In this document: positions 1 to 11,815 of the stretch, piece by piece
How the letters are laid out: each line of letters begins with the position of its first letter
Numbering within the stretch: the stretch's first letter is position 1
DNA from: Hericium rajendrae
Lineage: Eukaryota > Basidiomycota > Agaricomycetes > Russulales > Hericiaceae
Length of the DNA stretch: 64,000 nt
NCBI GenBank assembly: GCA_033439255.1
Contig: CM065888.1
Location: forward strand, 1,178,001 to 1,242,000
Direction of reading: 5' to 3'
The notes under the pieces: model-generated
What the model saw: only the letters and a program-made list of their open reading frames with translations
Database searches by the model: none
Told to the model about the DNA's origin: nothing
Program-made: the position numbers and the translations under genes

Positions 1-310
1 AGACACTATCAAAGGGCGATCTGCTCTACTTCTTTTCTTCCTTTAATTTGCTTGACGACGTGCAAGCGGTACGGGCTTGGTCTTAGTGCCGTACAATGTC
101 TATCATTGCGATCCGCTTCCCACGACCCTCACCATCACCCTCGCGGATAAGCAGATTTCTCAAGGAGTATCGGAGATGCGGTATGTGATTTTCTGCCCGC
201 TGACCTGCGAAACGATTATTGTTTCCATGGACCAAAAGAAGGCGAGCGGGGAACCACATTTTTCCTTCGTGCATGTACAAATGCCCCTCCCGAACACTGG
301 CAAGTCCTTT
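1..310. other. Window edge, no gene supported
   Basis: This is the sequence downstream of the reductase fragment that ends at 311. Open frames here are short, overlap on both strands and resemble no protein I recognise. I see no RNA gene or repeat. Confidence 0.4.
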
Positions 311-1100
311 CTACATGACCAGCGGCGGGTTGGGCTTGACCTTGCGGGTCGCGAGGATGTCCGCAATCAGTTTTGCAAAGTCCTTCCCGCGCTTGGCCAT
401 CTCTTCTGCAGGAGTCCACTACCCTGGAAACTCGAAGCTCCGGTGACCAGCGCAGTCGCCAGCATCTGGCCATTATCCAAGGAACATACATAGGAGGATG
501 CTCACCCTGCCTAGCAGCTTGTACGCAAGCGTCATTTGGATAGTGACGCCGGGCCTGGGGCTCCCATACCGCAAATCAGCGGCGATATGACCCCCCTCAC
601 CGCTCAGTGCGGCTGAAATAATGTCAGGCGTACCCTTTGCTACCTCTGCGATGCAGTCTACAGCATGCTTTAGCGTGCCGCCTGTAGTCTCCTTGATCTT
701 CTTCCTAACATCGGCGTTATTATAGCCGAACACCTCATGTGCGCCGAGCGACTTCACGAGCGCAGCGTTCTTCGGCGACGCCGTGGCAATGACTCGCATC
801 CCGGACAACTTATTTCTTGACGTACTGCCCGACAGATGAGAAGCCGCCGTACATGCGGACCGACGCGGGTGCGAAGGGCGTTGGCAGATCGTGCGACTCC
901 CAGAGCGTCTGCATCGCGGTGAGGGGCACACGCCGACCTGTGCGCCCTCTTCGAAGGGCCAACTATGGACGACGACCTCTGCGGGCGTGACGAGATACTC
1001 AGAGAACGCGTGTATCATGCGCTGGACGATGGCACAGGTATCATCAGTTCCAGGCCGCTTCGGGGCACCGAGACATGCTCACCGCCGTGCACGAATCGTC
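311..1100 (-). pseudogene. Enoyl reductase / zinc-type alcohol dehydrogenase fragment
   Basis: Minus-strand coding pieces match the medium-chain dehydrogenase superfamily, in the fungal trans-enoyl-reductase (ToxD-like) branch. Visible segments in order are a piece with AFSEYLVTPAEVV, a nucleotide-binding piece YGGFSSVGQYV, a central Rossmann part with VIATASPKNAALVKSLGAHE and TGGTLKHAVDCIAEVAKG, and a C-terminus ending KVKPNPPLVM at 311. The pieces lie in different frames. Part of this can be short introns, but the change between the AFSEYL piece and the Rossmann piece has no convincing splice sites. The N-terminal GroES-like half that should precede AFSEYL was not found upstream. It is therefore most likely a truncated or decayed gene; a live gene with poorly visible small exons remains possible. 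Confidence 0.5.
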
Positions 1101-1338
1101 GGCAATTAATTTGGACATGATGGCCGAGACTCGAAAGCGCGAGTGGCAAACGATCACGGTGGATGCACTATGTCATGATGCTGACATGCTCGGATGTTGC
1201 GTCTGGAGAAGCTTGCCTTCCACAATCCTCTTAAGCAAGAGAACGAAACAAAAGGTCAAGTGTCTGATTTGACATTCTAAGCGATACATTTGTTCGTGTC
1301 TGTATTTATGACGAAGGTATGGTAACTCCGGTCAGCGT

Positions 1339-2981
1339 CTAGTGGCCAAAGATGGGGACGGGCTGATAAGGCTCTTCCAAGTATTTCATGTCCTCGTCCG
1401 TCAGCTCCACGTCCAAAGCCCCGACAATGTCTTTCATCTTCTCAACGGAAGTCGAGCCGACAATCGGTGCAGAGACTACGTCCTTATGCAGCAGCCAAGC
1501 GAGTGATAGCTGAGCCATGCTGACGTTCTTCTCGCGCGCGAGCTTCTCGACACTGCAATGATTGTTTTTAGCGTCGTGCGGAGGAGAAATGGGGAAGACC
1601 AACCGGTTGATGATTTCCTCCACGCCAGCACCAATGTATCCTTTAGCCCAACTTCATGGGAATCAGCATGGGATCGGTGAAGGTTAGAAGGGATGCGCAC
1701 GGATCAGTACCGGCCCGCTTCGTCTGCTCGCCGAGCGGACGAGTGAGGTTGCCTCGCGCCAGAGGGGACCAAGGAGTGGAACCGACCCCAAAGTACTATG
1801 AGATAATTTTCAGTAAAGGCTGGTGATGGAGCGGGTCGCAGTATAGTACTGACCTTTAGCGTAGGGACCATTTCGCGCTCCTCCTCGCGGTACAAGAGGT
1901 TGTAATGGTTCTGCATGGAGATGAATGGCGTGAGGTTGTGAGTAATGGCATAGTCTACGGATGAACGTCAGAGATGTCGATCCAAAGTGCAACAGGCACT
2001 ACCCACTCTGCATTCGGTGGACTAGACGTGAAGGCCAGAATCAGTACTTCCACACGATCATATCCTTTAGAAAAGGTACCTACATTGCCATGCGTAACAG
2101 GAGCTCATGCCAATGTAACGCACGTAACCCGCTTTCACGACGTCATGTAGAGCTTGCATCTAATCTCGCTATCCTCAAAATCATGCGTTTCAAAAAATTG
2201 AAAGTTGCCCACAGTCTCTTCGAAGGGTGAATCCTCATCGAGTCGATGGCCTAGTGCAAATCTCAGTCAAGCGCGATCGAAAGCAGAAGAGAATACCTAC
2301 ACTGCAGGACGTCGATATACTCGAGACCAAGGCGTTCCAAACTGGCTTTCACGGATGCGATGATGTGCTTCCTGCTCAAACCATGCTGGTTCACGTATCC
2401 AATTTCATCGACATTGACACCGTAGTAGTGCTCGTTGATCTTATGAGCAACTGCGCCAAAGAGCTGCCAAGACATGAATATGGATCAAGGGATATGCGCA
2501 AGGGATACACGTGGAAACGAACCTTGGTCATGACGACGATCTCTTCACGGGGGAAGTTGTACTTCTTGATGGCTTTCCCGAGGACGACCTCAGAAAGACC
2601 ATTCGAATACACCTGAGGGTGGGGTAAGATCTGTCACAATGCAAAAGTAGCAGAGACGAACTCACATTCGCTGTATCGAACGTCTGGATTCCAAGATCAT
2701 ACCTTTAGGGGGGGCAGGCATAAGAAACAATTTAGATAGAGGTCAATGGAAAGGCGTACGCCTCTTTGATCTGTTTGACTCCGTCTTCCTCTCCAAGGAC
2801 CCATGGCTGCCACTCCGGGCTACCGTAACTCATGCACCCTAAGATGATGCGCGACACCTTCAGGCCGGACGTTCCGACGAGACGAACTAAAGCATACCAA
2901 CGTCAATTAGCAGTCGTACGAAACCGATACCCCTGACTTACCGTAGGCCATGGGGCGTTTGGAGACACTGGCTTGGGACAT
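1339..2981 (-). CDS. Aldo/keto reductase, tandem copy A
   Basis: An NADPH-dependent aldo/keto reductase of the fungal aryl-alcohol-dehydrogenase-like group; the substrate is unknown. It reads from MSQASVSKRPMAYG (start 2981) to YQPVPIFGH (stop at 1339) over several short exons. Recognisable parts are the [20 protein letters not shown] segment, the helix GLSRKHIIASVKASLERLGL, EYIDVLQC before the expected His, the central [18 protein letters not shown]-type segment, and the C-terminal cofactor region with [16 protein letters not shown] and IVGSTSVEKM. The last intron starts GTCTTCCCC and ends ATTGCAG just before the VEKLAREKN exon. Copy B lies 450 bp downstream in + coordinates, in the same orientation and with the same exon layout, so this is a tandem duplication. 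Expected length is about 340-350 residues. No inactivating change was seen. Confidence 0.88.
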
Positions 2982-3431
2982 GATAGTATGTCGTGAGACG
3001 GTCGTAAACAGAAGACAAAGGCTCCTAAATGACCAGCGCGGCACTCTTCTGGATCATCTTGAACGATGACATCCAAATGACATCGGAGGCGGATGCGCTA
3101 GGAGAGGCCTAGGCAACCGACGGCCTCAAACGGTCCAGCTTGACAATTGAATGAACTACGTACCGGCGAATAGGCTCTCCACGCGCACTCAGACAATCCG
3201 GGCGCACCACCTATGAGCCCAGATGAAGATCTCTGTTAATCACAGGCTGAAATGTTTGCGGAGTTGACACGGTTAGATGTTGCGTCGCGCTTGAGCAATG
3301 CTCCAAAAGTATCCTATTACGGAACGAAAACAGCGAACATTTCTATTCAGACATCTAAAGCAATGCATTGGCTCGCAATCACGAAGGATGTGACGAAGAT
3401 ATGGCGACAAATAGAGCAGCCAGGCCAGCGT
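2982..3431. other. Spacer between the two aldo/keto reductase genes
   Basis: This 450-bp intergenic stretch holds the promoter of copy A (read leftwards) and the 3' flank of copy B. No TATA box is obvious and no further gene is supported. Confidence 0.4.
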
Positions 3432-5058
3432 TTAGTGACCAAAGATGGGGACGGGCTGATAAGGCTCTTCCAAGTGTTTCATGTCCTCGTCCGTCAGCTC
3501 CACGTCCAAAGCCCCGACCAGGTCTTTGAGCTTCTCGATGGAAGTCGTGCCGACGACCGGTGCAGAGACCACATCCTTGTGCAGCAGCCAAGCGAGGGAG
3601 AGCTGGGCCATGCTCACGTTCTTCTTCTGCGCGAGTTCCTCGACGCTGACATAACAGCTTTAGCGTCATGCGTAGAATAGACGGGAAATACTAACCGGTT
3701 GATAGTGTCCTTCACTCCAGCGCCTTTGTAGGCTTGCGACCAACTGGAAGAGAGTCAGCAGAGGAGCGGAAAACCAGTGGAAATACGTACCCATCAGTGC
3801 CAGCGCGCTTCGTCTGCTCGCCAAGCGGACGAGTGAGGTTGCCGCGTGCTAGGGGGGACCAAGGGATGGAACCGACCCCGAAGTGCTGAGAGATAACTTT
3901 AATAACAGCTGGTGACGAGACGGCTCGCAGTATAGTACTGACCTTGAGGGTTGGATTCATTTCACGTTCTTCCTCGCGGTACAAGAGATTGTAGTGATTC
4001 TGCATGGAGATGAACGGCGTGAGGTTATGAGTGATGGCATAGTCTAAAGATAAATGTCAGAAATATCAAACAAAGTGCAACAGACACTACTCACTCTGCA
4101 TGATGTGGACTAAGTGTGGAGATCAGTGTCACTATCTCAAGGCAACCAGAAAGCAGGGAGGATGCCTACATTGCCACGCGTAGCAGGAGCTCATGCCGAT
4201 GTACCGCACAAGACCCGCTTTCACGACGTCGTGCAGAGCTTGCATCTAATAGCACCATATTAACAATATGTGAATGTTCAGAGAAGGAAAAGGTGCTCAC
4301 GGTCTCTTCAATCGGTGTGTCTTCGTCAAAACGGTGGCCTGTACAAAGCTTAGCCAAGTATGATTGAATCAGAAGGCAAAGCTTACATTGCAAGACGTCG
4401 ACATACTCGAGTCCAAGGCGGTCCAGACTCTTTTTCACGGAGGCGAAGATGTGCTTCCTGCTCAAACCGTGCTGATTTACGTATCCGAGGTCGTCAACAT
4501 TGACACCCCAAAAGAATTCGTTGACCTTGCGAGAGACTACGCCATGGAGCTGGCGAAACATGATGGCCTTAATCAATGGGACAGCAGAATAAAAGACGAA
4601 CAGAACGAACCTTGGTCATGACGACTATCTCGTCACGGGGGAGGTTGTACTTCTTGATCGCCTTTCCGAGGACGACCTCGGAAAGGCCGCTCGAATACAC
4701 CTGAGAGTGGGTTCAGGTCATCTTTAGAGGTATGAAGCAAAGAAACACTTACATCCGCGGTATCAAATGTCTGGATTCCAAGATCATACCTGAGAACGCG
4801 ATATGCGAGAAAGACCTTAGATAGAGGGAGAGAAAGGACGTACGCCGCCTTGATATGCTTTACTCCTTCTTCTTCCCCAGACCCACTGCTGCCATTCAGG
4901 ACTGCCGTAGCTCATACATCCCAAAATGATGCGCGACACTTTCAGCCCCGAAGTTCCGAGACGGACTAGAACAAATCACCGTCACTCAGCACTGCTCTCG
5001 CGAGCAACCGAAAGACAGACTCACCATAGGACATGGGGCGCTTGGCGGCGATAGACAT
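3432..5058 (-). CDS. Aldo/keto reductase, tandem copy B
   Basis: Paralogue of copy A and the same fungal aldo/keto reductase type. It starts [12 protein letters not shown] at 5058 and ends YQPVPIFGH with a TAA at 3432. The exon with [20 protein letters not shown] and EYVDVLQC is followed by an intron and then [12 protein letters not shown], which supplies the expected active-site-region His. The middle exon contains [20 protein letters not shown], then an intron, then [20 protein letters not shown]. The final intron (GTATTTCCC...TATGTCAG) sits at the same place as in copy A. Differences from copy A are spread along the gene and mostly conservative, as expected for two working copies. A TATATAA-like box lies about 75 bp upstream of the start. 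Substrate and pathway cannot be read from the sequence. Confidence 0.9.
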
Positions 5059-5131
5059 GATGGTGTAGAGCTTGTTTTCGAGTAGAAATTACTGCGATAA
5101 GAGGATAGTCATGTCAGGTCGTCCATTGCCC

Positions 5132-5138
5132 TTATATA
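5132..5138 (-). promoter_or_regulatory. TATA box of aldo/keto reductase copy B
   Basis: On the minus strand the sequence reads TATATAA about 75 bp upstream of the copy B start codon, a normal position for a fungal TATA element. It is the only such match in the upstream region. Function is inferred from position only. Confidence 0.45.
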
Positions 5139-6102
5139 GCGCCGCCTTTCTGTCAACGACGAGGGCCAAGTGAATTGCCCGGGACGGCCGGGAAATGTCC
5201 ACTCGCTGATTAACAGGTCGACTTCCTCGAAGCTAGTCTTGGAAAGTGTCTCGGAATGGGACGCGTATGCTGATCCACACAGGCATCCGGATGGAAAGTG
5301 CAGAAGGCGCAGAAAGACATGACATTAGTAACTGACTGCGATCGAGAACGTGAGTAACATGCAAGCCCAGGCTTAAGAAGAAGTTCACGTTCACCGAACA
5401 TGAGAAGAAAAGGATGGCTATAGCCAAGCTATAGATGCGTTAAAATCCCGATTCAGCCGCTGAGACAAAAGCTGACATGGAATCATGGAAGATATCTGTG
5501 CAACATGTGGTCTTCTGCGGTTCAGACGCATTCTAAGGCCACGCAGATGCATGGATCGGATAGGAGCACTGATCCCCGAATCATCGGTGAACCTCGACAG
5601 CAGGCGACGCGCACTGCTCTCCGAAGTCGAAACCGATGGTACGCTGGTCCAGGCTTGAGCAAAAACGTTTCTGAATAGTGAGTGCTGTTGAAGAAAGTTG
5701 TAACTTAGTGACCATAGTGACGTCACAACATCGCGGCTCCGAGCCGGCAGTAACATAGCGGCCGATAGATCGATATCCAACGCTGTTTTCTGAGACCCAT
5801 TGCCTCCCATTGCCGCCTCCATTCTCTGAAGTTCACCGCTGTGCCTCGAGGCAAATAGCTTGACATGAAACGGGAATATTCGCAATCAACATACTCCCAC
5901 AAGGATCGGACTTATTAATAAGGATCGAAGACGCTGATTCATCTTTTGCAGACGGCGTCGGTCAGCCAGCCCCGCCACCGAGTTACCTTTTGAAGTTTCT
6001 CTATATACCATCGCTTTCGTGTTGCTGAAGCTTTTTTTAAATCCCCTGCACTCGTCAAGTAACCAATACTATCCCACCAGCAGCCTGACACAGTGCTATG
6101 TA
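5139..6102. other. Gene-poor stretch
   Basis: Upstream region of aldo/keto reductase copy B and downstream region of the acyltransferase pseudogene. A 155-codon open frame at 5418-5885 (minus) has no recognisable motif and a composition typical of chance frames. No repeat or RNA was identified. Confidence 0.35.
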
Positions 6103-7350
6103 CTATTCGCGTTCCACTCGCCCTTGCAAACGCCACGAATGAGAGAGACAGGCCATATCTCCGGACGCAGCCATCCTCCTTGCACGCAGTCGTCGAAATA
6201 CAGACCACGAGATGAATGATAGGAACCAGACATAGCTCACGTACTTCCATTTCGGCGACGTGAACTTTGCCTTGTTCCCGACCCAAATGGCAATGTCCTC
6301 AATGGCGATGCCATTGGCCTGCCAGATGAGGCCCCGGCAGAGGTGTTGTAGAACGTCTTGTCGGGGTATGCCAGCTTGGCCGGCATCCAGTGGAAAAAAA
6401 AAAACCTCGCGAAGCAGAGGTACAGTTGGATGGAATAAGACGTGAGCGAGCCCTTCTTCATGCGCAAAATGTCCCAGACGATGGACCGCGCCATAGTCTG
6501 CGGCGCCAGTGCAGAGTGATGCGTTATTAGGCCCGACACCTCGAAGGAACGAGCGTCAACGTACCCTACGGAACAGCTGATACCACACGCCGCCCCAAAA
6601 GCGCCTTGGCGTGTAACACTCCTTGTACTCGTCGTACATTGGCCGCCCATGCTCGGGCTGCGCCCAGAAGAAGCCCGTCGAAACGCCCAAAATCAGCCCA
6701 ATCACTACACCGTCTCCGCCTGCATGAACGTGGTCAGGCCGAGCGCGACCGTGGTCCACATGCGCTCGAAGAACGGGAGGTCGCGCGCCGGCGTACCCTG
6801 CAGGCTGCGCACGTACGGCGATAGCAAGAGCGATATGCGGCCGATGTCCTGCAGGACGTACGTCGCTGCAGCTGGTGCCACACGACCGCGGGATCGCCCT
6901 TCGGCATCTGGTCGATGGCCCAGCTCCAGCCCGCGTCGCGCAGGCTGAAGAGGTCGCCCGAGATCCATTGCCGCTTCGGCGTCGTCGTCTTTCTTACGGT
7001 CCCCGACCCGGTAGTACTAGTACTCCTCGTATGGGTCCGAGACGATGAAAAACTTGACGGCGCTATACTCCATCCTCAGCCGATTGCAACTGGTCAGGAC
7101 ATGTCCGGACCGGAATGGCAACTGCAGGACTTACGGACAGCGAAGGTGTAGTCGTTGGCCCTGTAGACTTCGAGCGGCACGAGGAGGTTGATGGCCACGA
7201 CGGCAGCCAGCTGCGCGAGGGCGTATATGAAGCGCAATCGGCGCGGGGTGTATTACCCAAATGCGAGGCTTGCCGCGCGCGAAGACCACGAATTCGAGAG
7301 GTAGCAAATACCCATTTCACCGGCATGGCATCGTCGCGGTGGTGATGACG
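6103..7350 (-). pseudogene. Wax-synthase-like membrane acyltransferase, frame-disrupted
   Basis: Translations on the minus strand give a recognisable fungal wax-synthase/MBOAT-type membrane acyltransferase, a family that often acylates terpenoids or alcohols. In order: a membrane segment FIYALAQLAAVVAINLLVPL, then LRDAGWSWAIDQMPKGDP, YVLQDIGRISLLLSPYVRS, the signature YTPRRFWGGVWYQLFRR, then ILRMKKGSLTSYSIQLYLCF and a C-terminal stretch ANGIAIEDIAIWVGNKAKF with YVWFLSFISWSVFRRL. These parts fall in three frames. Shifts near 6870, 6710 and 6390 (inside an 11-base A run) are not explained by introns with usable splice sites. I read it as a recently decayed gene, although sequencing errors could give the same picture. 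The N-terminus beyond about 7350 is not resolved. Confidence 0.6.
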
Positions 7351-8179
7351 GTGTCTGATGGATAGTTTGACCAAATCATTGCTGCGGTTATCGTTTTATA
7401 CCTTAGACAAAGGGCACCCGACAAGTAGCTCGCCGCGAATAAAAGATGATGCGGACGATTTTCCATAATCCATAACCCAATTGGCGATGCTGCCACACGG
7501 TTCCGGCGTTTGACGCGCTTGAAGAGAAGGCCTGGCATCAAGAAGCAGTCGTGAAGCATCATTGCAGGCAAATTGTCTGAAAGGGCAACAATTTGCATCA
7601 GGCTGCATCCACGACATGAAGCAGAACATATGAGCTTACTCGCCGGGAGAGGGACCTCTGAGAGAAAGATCCTGTGCACACCATCGCGGCGGATATCAAG
7701 CCCAGACGAGTGAGGAAGACGGCAATCCCAGGCCCTACAGAATTAGCAATTGCCAAATGCAAGGCCACGATAAATGCACGATGCCGTATTGAACATCATA
7801 CCTGTGCATGGTCGCCAAACATCCGCAGGAGAGCCGGCTGTCGAGCCTAACACCTTCAACTCCAATAGACGTCTACTCTACTATCAGTACGCTTCTGAAC
7901 TGGAGGATAGGCAAACAGAGGACGAATACGAGAATGGGTCGAATTAGATGGTGAGTTTTCTCGAGAACGTGTAATAGTACAACATCCTGTACAGGTTAAG
8001 ACGGTACAGAAAGATAATAACCAACGAGACAAATTGGATCAACGTAAACATACCAACATGTGCACCTAGTCGATACAAAACCGAGTATCGGAAACAAGTC
8101 TGCGCAACATGCAGCGTGACGTCGTATGGACGTTGATATTGCGGTGCTCCGAGGTAAGACCTGCACCCTGCAGCATCCG
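7351..8179. other. Stretch without a supported gene
   Basis: It may contain the missing 5' part of the acyltransferase up to about 7700 (a minus-strand open frame, 7317-7679, has no recognisable motif). From 7700 to 8179 it holds the 3' flank of the GTPBP1-like gene. Nothing else was seen. Confidence 0.35.
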
Positions 8180-9529
8180 CTAGTTCGGCATGCCAGTTCC
8201 AAGGTCATCAAACATCGTGAAATCGAGGAAGGCCTCCTCGACATCAAGCTGCCTGACGATCATGGCCTCGACAATCGTGCGGGTAATGCATGCACCCTTC
8301 TCAGTCGGACCGCCAATCTCGAGGGACTGGAGCGCCTCGGCCAGTGCCGCCTCGTCTGTCGAAGTCCCCTCTACTGGCACGATTACCTCCACGGCTGGTA
8401 GCGGCCCAGCAAAGGGAACGAGCCCAGCGGGAGCTGTGGACACGGCGGCCTCGAGTACGTCCTGACGCTTCCCACGCCGCAGATCGCGGTTGATTCGCTT
8501 CTTCTCTGCCTTGGAGATTGTGCGATGCGGGATCGCAAGCGGGGAGAGCGTGATCCAAGTAAGGGCGCGCTCGCACCAAACTCAGGTCGCTGGTACGGGA
8601 GAGCCGGAGGAACGGGAGACTGGATTGAAACAGGCCCCTTGGCAACACCTGCAATATCTTCGAAGACACTGCGGGGGATAGCGGTGTCGGGAATGTCCAT
8701 GTCGGGCTCCGGGTCCATGGAGAACAGCGCAAGCGAGTCGTCAAGGTCGACTTTAATCGCGGGGACAAAAGGACCACCTTCTGGTGTATACACCGCCGCG
8801 CTGAGAGGCGACGGGCTGGAAGACGGGGAGCAGTCAGCGGTCAACCCAACACTGTCGGTGTCAGAGTCGGCCTGGAACGAGAGGGTCGAGCTGAAGGAAG
8901 ACGCCGTGATTGAGGTTATAGTCGAGGCCGTGGACGCAACCGACGAAGGGCCCAGGGCAGGAGTGGTGGGCTGTGGGCTTTCGCGGAACTTGGCTTTCAC
9001 TCTGCCCTTCTCTTTGTCCCTGTCTCTGTCCCGCTTCTTCTTCGAAAACTCCTTTTCGTCTTCGACTCTAACGCCCACGCCCACCAGCTCGATCTCCTTC
9101 ACAATAACGACGCGGGCACCGAGGTCCGCTGCCATGACTTGCAGCGTCTCCAACGTGCCCTGCAAAGCGTCTTGAGTCAGGCCGATGAGAGCACCCGAGT
9201 CCGAGACGCCGAGCTCGTAGAAGGCTTGCCCGCCGCCCTCGAGCAACCGCCACTTGAGCTGGGTGGTTAAGCGGGCGAGACGGGCTGGAGATGGGTTGAG
9301 AAGGTGCAGCTTGTACTCTACGTTGCCCTATGTCCCGATGAATAAGCCATATTCGAATGAGATGACTCGGAGGGGAACGTACCTCTTCGTGCTCAGCGAC
9401 CAGCTGCGGTAGAGCTTCGATTTCAGCTGAATACGACAGCTTCTCGGGAGGAGCTGGAGATGCAGATGATATGTAAGGGTCCCAGGGAGAAGGGACGCGA
9501 GGGGACTCGGAGTCGGATTCCCCGAACAT
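8180..9529 (-). CDS. GTPBP1/GTPBP2-like N-terminal-domain protein without GTPase
   Basis: The start at 9529 reads MFGESDSESPRVPSPWDPY. After one intron (GTACGTTCC...GGGACATAG) comes GNVEYKLHLLNPSPARLARL, then LKWRLLEGGGQAFYELGV and GALIGLTQDALQGTLETLQV, and MAADLGARVVIVKEIELVGV. This is the small N-terminal domain that precedes the GTPase in GTPBP1/2-type proteins. A Ser/Thr-rich linker follows, then a basic stretch SKAEKKRINRDLRRGKRQDV and an end with TIVEAMIVRQLDVEEAFLDF, stopping at 8180. The frame changes near 8520-8600, so a small intron must lie there. No P-loop, DxxG or NKxD motif exists anywhere, so it is not a GTPase. A role in ribosome- or translation-associated quality control would be a guess. 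It is divergent from the E2 gene. Confidence 0.7.
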
Positions 9530-9923
9530 TTCAGCTTCCCCGACGGCGAATACACAAAAAGTTGAACAGTAAACCAGGTGATGACGATCTTTGTGAATAA
9601 TATAGGAGTTCAGGTAGATATTCGAGGAATCATTGTGGGGTTGAAAGTCGTCTGGTGGTAGCAAGTAGCAGTGTGGAGGTGAAGGGGATGAAGCTCTCGG
9701 TGAATTGACCGAGTCAAGAAAGGATGCCGAGTTCCCACAGTCACGTGCACAGTGGGGCCAATGATCCCGTGACCGACCTCGAAGCTCAGCTTCTGTCGGC
9801 CTGCCTCTTGTTTCCGGTCTTCAAGCTTCATCCAGCGCTTCAGTTCGCCTGTTCACCCCTCTTCCTTCTCGACGCCCACCACCTCTTCGCATACCTGAAT
9901 ATCAGAAAGTTTTGACATCGAAT
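9530..9923. promoter_or_regulatory. Bidirectional promoter region
   Basis: This 394-bp stretch separates the divergent start codons of the GTPBP1-like gene and the E2 gene, so it must hold both promoters. No clear TATA box is seen on either strand. Confidence 0.4.
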
Positions 9924-11080
<1,157 letters not shown>

Positions 11081-11815
11081 TGGGCGAAAGCTGCAGGTAT
11101 GTATGCAGTCTTTATTGGCTTTATTGGTTCATGGCTCACGACATGCATCATTTTGGCAGGCTGAGTGATTGTGGTCTTACATGCAGCCACTATCACTCTT
11201 GATCCAGAACTTGTAGTGGTAATGACTTCCATTGGGTTTCCCGGATGGCCATCATTTTTCTTGTCAGACTGTAGTTTTCCGCACTGCATCACAACCACAT
11301 TGTGTATTTTGTTTTACCCGCACCTACGCATCACATCCGCATCTTTTCAATTCCAATTCTTCTTATTGCGATTCCGTCTTCCATACACCATGGCGACGCC
11401 CATGAAGTCCACCGGGCGCTGACCGTCAACAGCAAATAACGCGTCCATGGGCGCGACGCGATCATGTGAGTGTGACACCGTGACCTCCCGGTGACGACCG
11501 TGAGGGAAAGCTGTCACTGTCACGAGGCGCGTCGCCTCGAGTGCGTTCGGTAACTGTGGTTCAGGCAGAGGTCTTTGGCGTTTGCCTCAACCTCACTCCC
11601 CCGTCGATACCCACTCCGGTCCTCAAGATCACAACGCAACCGATATAGACGTGATACCATATCGCACGGAACCACGGGCATAACCTGTATAATACCGTGG
11701 CATACCCCGACGAGCTTACTATACCTGGATCTGTCGGCCCGACTGCTTCACATACGCATCTCTCGACACTGATCCACGATTTTTGCGACAGCCCACTTTT
11801 TGAGCAGGCAGCAGC
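11081..11815. other. Intergenic region upstream of myosin II
   Basis: No gene is supported in these 735 bp. It contains the E2 3' flank and the myosin promoter. Open frames are short and overlap on both strands. Confidence 0.4.

Noticed and set aside
5418-5885. 155-codon minus-strand open frame
   Set aside because: No recognisable motif, unbiased composition and no homologous-looking exon pattern; better explained as a chance frame.
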